From the NCBI GenBank assembly GCA_016200825.1, contig JACQEA010000352.1:1-5433 (forward strand): DNA of 5,433 nucleotides. Direction: 5' to 3'. This DNA comes from Chloroflexota bacterium (GTDB lineage Bacteria > Chloroflexota > Anaerolineae > UBA4142). A model generated the notes under the pieces. It ran no database searches. It saw nothing but the letters and a program-made list of their open reading frames with translations, and was not told the origin of the DNA. Shown here in pieces: positions 1 through 5,433 of this stretch. Position numbers and translations under genes: made by a program. Numbering within the stretch: the stretch's first letter is position 1; each line of letters begins with the position of its first letter.

Positions 1-1
1 A

Positions 2-625
2 CAACACATCAACGGAATTGTGTTCGATGGTTGCGCGCTCGCGTCGTCCGTGCCGCCGCTCGTTTCGACGTTTGAAGAATTGTGCGCGCGGCATTTGAAA
101 TTGAAACCACTCGTCGTTGGTCCCGGCGTAAAAACGGGACTCAACATTCGCACTGATTCGCCGCGCGAGGTCGGCGCGGATCGCATCGCGAACGCGGTCG
201 CGGCGAAAAAATTTTACGGCGCGCCCGCGATCATTATTGATTTTTCGATTGCAACAATTTTCGACGCGCTCGCGGAAAACGGTGATTACGTCGGCACCAC
301 AATCGCGGCGGGGGTTGGCACAAGCGCGGAAGCATTGTATCGCACCGCCGCGCAATTGCCGCGCGTGGAACTGATCGCGCCCGCGACGAAATCGCCAATT
401 GGGAAAAATACGGTGAGCGCGCTCCAAGCCGGATTGATTTACGGATATGTCGCGCTCGTGGAAGGGATGATCGCGCGGTTGAAAAAAGAACTGGGCGAGC
501 GAGCGCGCGTAATCGCGACGGGCGAAGTCGCGCATTTGATCGCGCCCGAAACCAAAGCGATTGAGGTCGTCGATGAGGAGTTGACGTTGAAGGGGTTGAG
601 ATTGATTTACGAAATGAATTTGTGA
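2..625 (+). CDS. Type III pantothenate kinase (CoaX) homologue, 5'-truncated by window edge, divergent ATP-site motifs
   Basis: The family phosphorylates pantothenate in the first step of coenzyme A synthesis, in the cytosol, using an ASKHA-type fold. The frame is open to the left edge. The GTG at 20 is not a credible start, because residues before it continue the family alignment and the N-terminal phosphate motif (DxGNT) must lie upstream. About 208 codons are present of a usual ~255. Numbering from the GTG, the CoaX signatures are VPPL (11-14), GPGVKTGLNIR (34-44), REVGADR (49-55, including the catalytic Asp54), SAEAL (102-106), IGKNT (127-131) and GLRLIYE near the C terminus. Odd points: the usual DFGTATT reads DFSIATI (74-80), the usual GGAIAPG reads GTTIAAG (92-98), and the usual TGG reads TGE (167-169). 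I therefore assign the family confidently but not the activity. It could be a divergent paralogue or a non-catalytic homologue. It ends 10 bases before the helicase gene, so co-transcription is plausible. Confidence 0.85.
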   Translation, partial: QHINGIVFDGCALASSVPPLVSTFEELCARHLKLKPLVVGPGVKTGLNIRTDSPREVGADRIANAVAAKKFYGAPAIIIDFSIATIFDALAENGDYVGTTIAAGVGTSAEALYRTAAQLPRVELIAPATKSPIGKNTVSALQAGLIYGYVALVEGMIARLKKELGERARVIATGEVAHLIAPETKAIEVVDEELTLKGLRLIYEMNL

Positions 626-635
626 GAGTTGCTAT

Positions 636-3600
636 ATGTCTTCCATAAAGAGAAAACAATTCGCCAAATACAAAGGGCATATTCCGAATCAGATCTTAAA
701 ACCATCTGGCTATTGGAAGGATTTTAGTAGTCTAGAGAGAGAATTGCGCGCTCACATTTCAGAACAAGGAACGGATGGAGTTATGCCAACTGGCAAAGAA
801 TTAGATGTTAGCGGACGTTCTGATTTAAGAGGCGCAATCGAAAGGCATGGAGGTTCTACGGAAGTAGCAAAGCGTCTGGGGCTTACATCTCGATATACAA
901 ATAGACCCAAGGGTTATTTGAATAACTTTGCAAATCTTGAGAAGGAATTGTTCTCCTTCATCAAGGTGCACGGCACACGCGATGTAATGCCAACTCAAAG
1001 AAAATTACTCGATGTTCATCGCAGTGACCTCGCGAATGCCATTCGCTCTCATGGGGGACATGAGTTGGTGGGAAAGAAACTTGGCTTGAAATCGGTTTCC
1101 ACAGCCAAACCGCGCGGTTATTGGAATAATTTCTCAAATCTTCAGAGAGAGCTTCATGGCTTTATCAAGGAGCATGGCAATCCAGATATTATGCCTACGA
1201 GTGAAGAGTTGAAAAAAGCTGGAAGAAGCAACCTCGTCAACGCTATCCACAAACATGGCGGGATCGTACTGGTTGCCAGTAAATTGAATTTACGATTATC
1301 TTATTTTGCAAGACCCGAAGGCTTTTGGAATGATTTCTCCAATCTCAAACAAGAGCTAATCACCTTTATCGAGAAGCACGGCAAATCTGGCGTAATGCCA
1401 ACAGATAAGGAACTCAGGAATGCAGGACGCGGGGATCTCCCAACTGCAATTGATAGACACGGCGGAATTGCCGAAGTGGCGCGGCGCTTGGGATTGAGCC
1501 TCTCCTACAAAAGGCAACTCAGTGGTTTTTGGGATGATTTTTCGAATCTTGAACGAGAACTTCGAATCTATATTGAGAAAAATGGCTTGCAAAATGTAAT
1601 GCCAACACACGATCAACTTTTGAGTTCTGGACGCTCCGATCTTACAAATGCTATTCGAATTCACGGAAGTTATCAAACAGTCGCCGAGAAACTGGGTTTG
1701 AAATACTGGAAAAAACGTAAAGGATATTGGGGTGATTTTAAAACAGTAAAAGATGAACTGCTCTTCTTTATTGAAAAACATGGAGAAAGTGGTGTCATGC
1801 CAACGCAAGAGCAACTGGTTAAATCTGGGCGAAACGATCTTGCACTTGCGATCTCAAGAAAGTATTACGGATTTCCTGCAGTTGCTCAGAGATTAGGCCT
1901 CAGATTCATTGGATCTGAACGAATCACGCATCACACTGCATCTTCTGTGGAGCAAACCGCCCGCTCCATCCAACCGCTCGCAGAATCGAACGCACTCAGC
2001 GGCGCGCAAGTAATGGTTATCCTTCGTCGCGCGGGATTATTAGACTATCGCAATCAACGCGTCTTGCGTTTGAACGCGGGGCTGGCGCGCGGCAAGCACG
2101 ATGAAATCGAATTTGCCATTGCAAATCTTGTCAGAGGTGGAGAAGAAATCGCGATTGAACCTGTCGCCGTTGCGGAAAGCGATGTTCTGTCCGCAGAAGA
2201 AGCAGAAGCGCTTGCATCCGTTGGGCTTGATGCGCGGGAAAGCCAAGGCGTTCAACTGAACGCGCCAAAAGTCGCAGACACACAGCGAGAGCAAGCCGTC
2301 ATTCACGGTCTCTCCGCGTTGGGTGAATTGCGTTTGCCGCTCGATCACGTTCTGCAACTTCTCACCTCGAAAATTTTGTGGCAAGCATTCTACAAACGTT
2401 TGTATTCGTGGTACGGCTCGCTCGATGCCGCGCAAAATGTAACCGCCGAAGATGTTCAAGCCGCGATTCTCTCCGCGTATCCCGAACACGCCGCGAATGA
2501 ATTCGTCGCGGAAGCATCCGCGCTCTTCACCTATGAAGTCGAGCAAGCCGATGCCGCGCGCAGAATGGCAGAAATTTTGGGTAGGGGCGATTCGCGAATC
2601 GCCCCTACGGACGTGTCATTCCTCCTCAACGCCGACGATCCTGGGATGGGTAAATCCGCGTCGTTTCTCGCGGCGGTGGGCGCGTCGGGAATTTCGAGCG
2701 TGCTTCTCATCGCACCCAAAACCGTCGCGGACGATACCTGGTGCGCGCCGCGCGGCGAGATTGCGCGATGTCTTCCACACGCGCGCGTCGTGCGCGGAAT
2801 CGCGGACACGCTCGCGGCGCGATCTTCCGCCCAACTCACGTTCTACGTTCTCCATTACGAAGAATTGCTAAACGAAGACGCGGTCGCGAAACTCGCCGAA
2901 CGATCTTTCGATTGCCTTTGCTTGGACGAAATCCATTTCATCAAACAACGCGCGGATCAAGCCGATCCAACCAATCGCCGCGCCGCGATGGAAAAACTGC
3001 GCGCGTCTGCGCGTACCGCGATCGGTCTCACAGGCACGCCGCTCATCAACGAACTCGCCGAGCCGATGTCGCTGATGCAAACGCTGAGCCAGCACGCGCC
3101 GCAATTCGATCACGCGCGCTTGAGCACTCGCCGCATGAGCGACATTGCCGATGTATTCGAGTCATTGCTCCCGCACATCATTCGCCGCCGCAAGGATGAA
3201 ACTCTGCTTCATCTCAAAGGTTGCGACGTGCGCCCCGTGCCGATTCTTCTGCCATCCGACATCGAAGACAAGATGATCGAGATTTACAAATGGCATCGCT
3301 CGCGCGCGAGTCAGCAACTCAACGCGCTCCGCCGCATTTCGATTGACGCGAAACTGGCGTACTTACACGAGCGCGCCCAAGCCGCGCGGAAATTGCTCAT
3401 CCTCACCTATCAGACCGACGACATCTCCGAAAAAATCGCCGCGTACCTCGACGAATTCTTTCCAAATAAAATCGTTCACATCAACGGTCAAACATCGCGC
3501 TCTGACCGTGCGACGCGCATAAATTCTTTCCGCGATTCAAACGGCGCGCGCGTTCTCGTCGGCACAATTGGCACCATTGGTGTCGGCTTGACCCTCTTCG

Positions 3601-4583
3601 ACCCAAACAGTGGCGACACGACGAACGAAATTATTTTTGCCGATTTGCCGTACACGTACGCAGAATTCGATCAAGGCGTCGCGCGGCTCTACCGTGAAGG
3701 ACAGAAACAGCGCGTCCGCGTAGACGTGCTTCAAACGACGACAACGCAAACGCTGCGCGATGGCTCTGCGCTTTCCACGCTCGACGAGCGCATCTGGGAA
3801 TTCATCGAAGGCAAACGCGAACTCGCCGACATTGCGATTGACGGCAAATATGACACCACCGACGCAGCGACCAAAGTGCAAAAGGCATTGCGCCGTTGGC
3901 TAAAGCAGGCACGCGAAATTGGCGTCGAACCGCTCGCAGTCGAGCGCCGCCGCGCGGAACAAACGCCTGCCGAACATTGGCGCGGCGAAATCGGACGCTT
4001 GCGCGGAATGAGCGCGGCGCAAGCCGATGAAATTTTCGCGAGCAAAGAGTACACGCAGAAATTCTTGGGGCATCTCAAAACATCAACTGCCGCGCATCTC
4101 GCGCATCAATGGTTGCATGGCAAACTCTCTTTGCTAATGCGACCCGATCTGACCATCGCGGATATGGGTTGCGGTCTCAATCCCTTTGCCGATTTGCCGT
4201 GCCGCGTGATCGGATTAGATCGCCACGACATCGCGGGACAAATGCGCGGCAAAATGGAGAATCCGCCTTTTGATGACAAATCTGGTGATGTTCTCATTTA
4301 CAGTTTGTCGCTTTACGGTACCGCGTCCGATCTCTTTGCGTATTTCACTCACGCGCGTCGCATCTTGCGCGGCGGCGGACATCTCTTTATCGTCGAACCT
4401 GAATCATCATTCACATCGGAAGGACTGGCGCGTTTCGTCAACGCGCTACGCCAATTCGGTTTCGAGTTGGTCGGAAGCGTGAAAGACTTGCGCGGCGGAG
4501 ATGAAACCTTGTTGAAAGGAATGCACCTTACGTTGACAGGAGAAATAGGCAAACCTGTGGCAGAAATGTTCGAGAGAAAATGA
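636..4583 (+). CDS. Large fusion: six HTH-like repeats + SNF2-type helicase + Rrp8-like SAM methyltransferase
   Basis: This 1315-residue protein has four regions. Residues 25-422 hold six ~68-residue repeats. Residues ~430-650 form a linker I cannot assign. Residues ~655-1060 form an SNF2-like SF2 motor: Walker A GMGKS 670-674, DEIH 764-767, LTGTP 798-802, GxGL of motif V 982-985, and motif VI Q1013/R1017/R1020. Residues ~1130-1305 form a class I methyltransferase resembling Rrp8. No signal peptide or membrane segment is evident, so it is probably cytosolic. I infer that the repeats bind nucleic acid, the motor translocates on or remodels it, and the C terminus methylates a base. Substrate and biological role are unknown. 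The ATG follows the upstream stop by 10 bases, with only a weak purine-rich GAGAG (624-628) as ribosome binding site, and the first repeat begins soon after it, which supports this start. The 5' third is notably AT-richer than the rest. Domain calls are firm for the motor and moderate for the methyltransferase. Confidence 0.88.
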   Translation: MSSIKRKQFAKYKGHIPNQILKPSGYWKDFSSLERELRAHISEQGTDGVMPTGKELDVSGRSDLRGAIERHGGSTEVAKRLGLTSRYTNRPKGYLNNFANLEKELFSFIKVHGTRDVMPTQRKLLDVHRSDLANAIRSHGGHELVGKKLGLKSVSTAKPRGYWNNFSNLQRELHGFIKEHGNPDIMPTSEELKKAGRSNLVNAIHKHGGIVLVASKLNLRLSYFARPEGFWNDFSNLKQELITFIEKHGKSGVMPTDKELRNAGRGDLPTAIDRHGGIAEVARRLGLSLSYKRQLSGFWDDFSNLERELRIYIEKNGLQNVMPTHDQLLSSGRSDLTNAIRIHGSYQTVAEKLGLKYWKKRKGYWGDFKTVKDELLFFIEKHGESGVMPTQEQLVKSGRNDLALAISRKYYGFPAVAQRLGLRFIGSERITHHTASSVEQTARSIQPLAESNALSGAQVMVILRRAGLLDYRNQRVLRLNAGLARGKHDEIEFAIANLVRGGEEIAIEPVAVAESDVLSAEEAEALASVGLDARESQGVQLNAPKVADTQREQAVIHGLSALGELRLPLDHVLQLLTSKILWQAFYKRLYSWYGSLDAAQNVTAEDVQAAILSAYPEHAANEFVAEASALFTYEVEQADAARRMAEILGRGDSRIAPTDVSFLLNADDPGMGKSASFLAAVGASGISSVLLIAPKTVADDTWCAPRGEIARCLPHARVVRGIADTLAARSSAQLTFYVLHYEELLNEDAVAKLAERSFDCLCLDEIHFIKQRADQADPTNRRAAMEKLRASARTAIGLTGTPLINELAEPMSLMQTLSQHAPQFDHARLSTRRMSDIADVFESLLPHIIRRRKDETLLHLKGCDVRPVPILLPSDIEDKMIEIYKWHRSRASQQLNALRRISIDAKLAYLHERAQAARKLLILTYQTDDISEKIAAYLDEFFPNKIVHINGQTSRSDRATRINSFRDSNGARVLVGTIGTIGVGLTLFDPNSGDTTNEIIFADLPYTYAEFDQGVARLYREGQKQRVRVDVLQTTTTQTLRDGSALSTLDERIWEFIEGKRELADIAIDGKYDTTDAATKVQKALRRWLKQAREIGVEPLAVERRRAEQTPAEHWRGEIGRLRGMSAAQADEIFASKEYTQKFLGHLKTSTAAHLAHQWLHGKLSLLMRPDLTIADMGCGLNPFADLPCRVIGLDRHDIAGQMRGKMENPPFDDKSGDVLIYSLSLYGTASDLFAYFTHARRILRGGGHLFIVEPESSFTSEGLARFVNALRQFGFELVGSVKDLRGGDETLLKGMHLTLTGEIGKPVAEMFERK
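708..1901 (+). repeat. Array of six ~204-bp coding repeats (68-residue HTH-like modules)
   Basis: Units begin at 708, 912, 1116, 1320, 1524 and 1722, that is at residues 25, 93, 161, 229, 297 and 363. The first four are exactly 68 codons, the fifth is 66, and the sixth fades near 1901. The consensus opens with GYWnDFSNLerEL, then a helix ending in HG, then VMPT, then a helix with eL...GRsDL.nAI, then HGG...VA..LGL. MPT, EL, L after DL-type positions and LxL are kept in all six units, while the pairs after DL and after AI, and the triplet before MPT, differ in every unit. The layout (helix, G..PT, helix, GG turn, helix) resembles small helix-turn-helix repeats such as the homing-endonuclease-associated repeat. 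A nucleic-acid-binding role is inferred from this. Nucleotide identity between units is modest, so the duplications are not recent. Confidence 0.9.
1923..2585 (+). other. Unassigned linker region of the fusion protein (residues ~430-650)
   Basis: This stretch continues the same reading frame between the repeat array and the motor. Its first part contains a short helical segment (around SGAQVMVILRRAGLL) and an acidic stretch. The second part, residues ~550-645, is predicted by eye to be helical, with WQAFYKRLYSWYGSLDAA and repeated Ala-rich amphipathic helices just before the ATPase core. I recognise no domain. By position it could be an accessory helical lobe of the motor. Base composition shifts from AT-rich to GCG/CGC-rich within roughly its first 60 bases. 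Confidence 0.5.
2581..2608. repeat. Perfect 28-bp palindrome inside the helicase gene
   Basis: The left arm GTAGGGGCGATTCG is followed directly by its exact reverse complement, giving a 28-bp palindrome with no spacer. It is read in frame as residues 649-658 (GRGDSRIAPT), immediately upstream of the ATPase core. A GG dinucleotide flanks it on both sides. Palindrome plus one GG is 30 bp, or ten codons, which would explain the intact frame if the GG was duplicated on insertion. From memory, palindromes opening GTAGGGGCG and closing CGCCCCTAC are abundant interspersed repeats in Chloroflexota and Cyanobacteria. I have not checked this. It is unlikely to be a terminator, because it sits mid-gene with no T-run. 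Confidence 0.9.
2598..3815 (+). other. SNF2-type SF2 helicase/translocase core (domain of the fusion)
   Basis: The first RecA lobe runs from LLNADDPGMGKS (Walker A, K673), through VLLIAPKTVADDTW (motif Ia) and CLCLDEIHFIK (motif II, DEIH rather than DEAH), to AIGLTGTPLINE (motif III), followed by the IIRRRKDE element typical of SNF2 proteins. The second lobe contains KLLILTYQTDD, HINGQTSRSDRATRINSF, VLVGTIGTIGVGLTL (motif V) and FDQGVARLYREGQ (motif VI with its arginines). All motor residues needed for ATP hydrolysis are present. The usual SNF2 Walker A LADDMGLGKT is altered to NADDPGMGKS, a version I associate with stand-alone bacterial and phage SNF2-like helicases. SNF2 motors usually translocate on double-stranded DNA, although the methyltransferase partner hints at RNA. 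Confidence 0.88.
4023..4550 (+). other. C-terminal class I SAM methyltransferase domain, Rrp8/NML-like
   Basis: Residues ~1130-1305 carry the SAM-binding motif I ADMGCG (1175-1180), an acidic residue at the end of strand 2 (D1195 in GLDRHD), PPFDDKSGDVLIYSLSLYGT (motif IV region, up to 1229), and RRILRGGGHLFIVEP (1241-1255). The order DxGCG, P..D.S.DV...SLSLxGT, R.L..GG.L.I.E, then F...L..FGF, is the signature I know from Rrp8/NML, which makes m1A in the large-subunit rRNA of eukaryotes. A preceding stretch (KEYTQKFLGHLKTSTAAHL) sits where Rrp8 has its short N-terminal helical cap. The substrate here is not visible from sequence. A generic methyltransferase-11-like domain is the main alternative. 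Confidence 0.72.
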
Positions 4584-4652
4584 TTTTATTCTTTTCCTTT
4601 GCGCTCTTTGCGTCCCATTCGCTTCGCTCAGGACATGCTTTGCGGTGAGATT
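4584..4652 (+). repeat. Intergenic CTTTGCG repeat element interrupted by a 23-base insertion
   Basis: Copies of CTTTGCG begin at 4597, 4606 and 4638. The first two are 9 bases apart and the third is 32 bases on, so a regular 9-base array appears split by exactly 23 extra bases near 4615-4637. The extra segment contains TTCGCTTCGCTCAGGACA, which I recall, unchecked, as a common interspersed motif in Chloroflexota. The CTTTGCGnnCTTTGCG pattern ending in GGTGA is also familiar as a dispersed repeat. I see no convincing promoter or terminator in the gap. Confidence 0.55.
4644..4649 (+). promoter_or_regulatory. Probable ribosome binding site of the RlmI-like gene
   Basis: GGTGAG lies three bases before the ATG at 4653 and is the only Shine-Dalgarno-like match near that start. 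The spacing is short. It is the end of the third CTTTGCG unit, so the repeat itself seems to provide the translation signal. Confidence 0.5.
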
Positions 4653-5433
4653 ATGCTTCCCCGCCTTACCCTCAAGCCCCACAAAGAAAAACCGATCCTG
4701 CAACATCACCCCTGGATTTTCTCCGGTGCGATTGCGCGCGTAGAAAACGCGAACGCCGGCGACACCATAGACATTTTCGACGCGGCGGGAAAATTTCTCG
4801 CGCGCGGGTACTATAACTCGCGTTCGCAAATCGCCGCGCGCGTGTGGACGTGGAACGACGAAGAAATCAGTCGCGATTTTTTGCGCGCGCGGCTCGAGCG
4901 CGCGCTAAACGCGCGCGACGCGCGAATTGATCGCAACGCGACGAACGCGTATCGTTTAGTGAACGCCGAGAGCGATGGATTGCCCGGTTTGATCGTGGAT
5001 CGCTACGCGGATTTTGCGGTCATACAATTTCTCACGCTCGGAATCGAAAAGCACAAACCGGAAATCGCGGAACTCGTTTGGGAATTGTTGCAACCGCGCG
5101 GAATTTTCGAGCGGAGTGATGCAGATGTGCGCGAGAAGGAAGGATTGCAATCGCGCGTCGGCGTGTTACGCGGTGAAGAACCGCCCGCGCGCGTCGAGAT
5201 TCGCGAAAATAATTTTCGTTTTTTGGTGGATGTGAAACGCGGACACAAAACGGGATTTTATTTGGATCAGCGTGAGAATCGCGCACGGGTCCGACCTCTC
5301 CTCACTCCCCTAACCCCTCTCTCCTCTCCTATAGGAGAGGAGAGAGGGGAAAAAGGGGTGAGTGGTGAGGTCAGCATTCTCAACGCCTTTTCTTACACCG
5401 GCGCGTTCGCGGTTTACATCGCCGCGCAAAATA
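4653..5433 (+). CDS. RlmI/YccW-like 23S rRNA (cytosine-C5) methyltransferase, 3'-truncated by window edge
   Basis: The family methylates a cytosine of 23S rRNA (m5C1962 in E. coli) using SAM. The first 260 codons are present of a usual ~390-400. Residues 1-68 form the PUA RNA-binding domain (RLTLKPHKEK, HPWIFSGAIARVE, GDTIDIFDAAGKFLARGYYN). Residues 100-120 give YRLVNAESDGLPGLIVDRYAD. Residues 150-172 give GIFERSDADVREKEGL and GVLRGEE. Residues 193-210 give VDVKRGHKTGFYLDQRENR, where the family usually has GQKTGFYLDQR. Residues 242-250 give the SAM motif I ILNAFSYTG. The catalytic Cys region lies beyond the edge. The PUA start motif follows closely on the ATG, which supports this start. Odd point: about 19 extra residues (218-236) between DQRENR and ILNAF are encoded by an inverted repeat. 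It lies 69 bases after the helicase fusion on the same strand and may be co-transcribed with it. Confidence 0.9.
   Translation, partial: MLPRLTLKPHKEKPILQHHPWIFSGAIARVENANAGDTIDIFDAAGKFLARGYYNSRSQIAARVWTWNDEEISRDFLRARLERALNARDARIDRNATNAYRLVNAESDGLPGLIVDRYADFAVIQFLTLGIEKHKPEIAELVWELLQPRGIFERSDADVREKEGLQSRVGVLRGEEPPARVEIRENNFRFLVDVKRGHKTGFYLDQRENRARVRPLLTPLTPLSSPIGEERGEKGVSGEVSILNAFSYTGAFAVYIAAQN
5293..5372. repeat. Large inverted repeat inserted in frame in the RlmI-like gene
   Basis: The core 5314-5349 is a perfect 36-bp palindrome: the arm CCCCTCTCTCCTCTCCT, then AT, then its exact reverse complement. Outside it, imperfect arms extend the symmetry (CTCACTCCCCTAA against AAAAAGGGGTGAGT) out to GACCTC at 5293 and GAGGTC ending at 5372. 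The gene stays open through it, reading TPLTPLSSPIGEERGEKGV at residues 218-236, a segment absent from the RlmI-like proteins I remember. From memory, elements of the type CTCACCCC...CCCTCTCC/GGAGAGGG...GGTGAG are abundant interspersed repeats in several phyla, including Chloroflexota. No T-run follows it, and coding resumes with the SAM motif, so it does not look like a terminator. Confidence 0.9.

Noticed and set aside
20..22. GTG as start codon of the CoaX-like gene
   Set aside because: The frame is open to the left edge and the residues before and after the GTG run through the middle of the CoaX fold. An N-terminal third is missing.
708..1901. CRISPR array or non-coding tandem repeat
   Set aside because: The ~204-bp period is a coding period of 68 codons. 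Conservation is at the protein level with diverged bases, and there are no short identical repeats with spacers.
2040..2546. Long open frame on the minus strand inside the helicase gene (and similar ones elsewhere)
   Set aside because: These arise from the GCG/CGC-rich codon bias of the real genes. Their translations are low-complexity or unlike known families and have no ribosome binding sites I can support.
2581..2608. Rho-independent terminator
   Set aside because: The hairpin is strong, but it lies within an open frame, has no following T-run, and conserved helicase motifs continue downstream.
636..4583. Classical restriction-modification or DISARM-type defence operon
   Set aside because: A helicase and a methyltransferase are present, but the methyltransferase lacks the DPPY/NPPY or PC motifs of DNA methylases, I see no nuclease domain, and the neighbours look like housekeeping genes.
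4584..4652. Promoter for the RlmI-like gene in the T-rich start of the gap
   Set aside because: I found no convincing -35/-10 pair, and the T-rich stretch alone is not enough.
5314..5349. Terminator or gene end in the RlmI-like gene
   Set aside because: The frame stays open and the SAM-binding motif follows directly. There is no T-run.

Overview
The window looks like bacterial chromosome with moderately high GC and a strong preference for GCG/CGC codons. The dense short interspersed palindromes, and the way the CoaX-like and RlmI-like proteins read, make me think of Chloroflexota (Anaerolineae-like) or a similarly repeat-rich environmental lineage. This is an inference from style, not a taxonomic result. 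All three genes are on the + strand.

Layout. (1) At the left edge is the 3' part of a type III pantothenate kinase (CoaX) homologue in which several family-defining nucleotide-binding residues are changed. (2) Ten bases later begins a 1315-codon gene for a large multidomain protein. It has six ~68-residue helix-turn-helix-like repeats (residues ~25-422), an unassigned linker, an SNF2-type SF2 helicase/translocase core (~655-1060), and a C-terminal class I SAM methyltransferase domain that reads like the eukaryotic Rrp8/NML rRNA m1A methyltransferase family. (3) After a 69-base gap made largely of short repeats comes the 5' part of an RlmI/YccW-like 23S rRNA cytosine methyltransferase with an N-terminal PUA domain, cut by the right edge.

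Two things stand out. The repeat + SNF2 + Rrp8-like fusion is an architecture I do not recognise as a characterised system. Its repeat array is clearly AT-richer than the rest of the same gene, so it looks like a mosaic: a modular binding array joined to a resident motor-methyltransferase. Also, two unrelated palindromic elements lie inside coding sequence without breaking the frame: a perfect 28-bp palindrome just before the Walker A motif of the helicase, and a ~57-80-bp inverted repeat inside the methyltransferase fold of the RlmI-like protein. A third repeat, itself interrupted by a 23-base insertion, fills the intergenic gap and appears to supply the ribosome binding site of the last gene.

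The genes could share an RNA/ribosome theme (two predicted RNA methyltransferases side by side), but the helicase fusion could equally act on DNA, for example in defence. The sequence does not settle this. All family assignments were made by eye from motifs.
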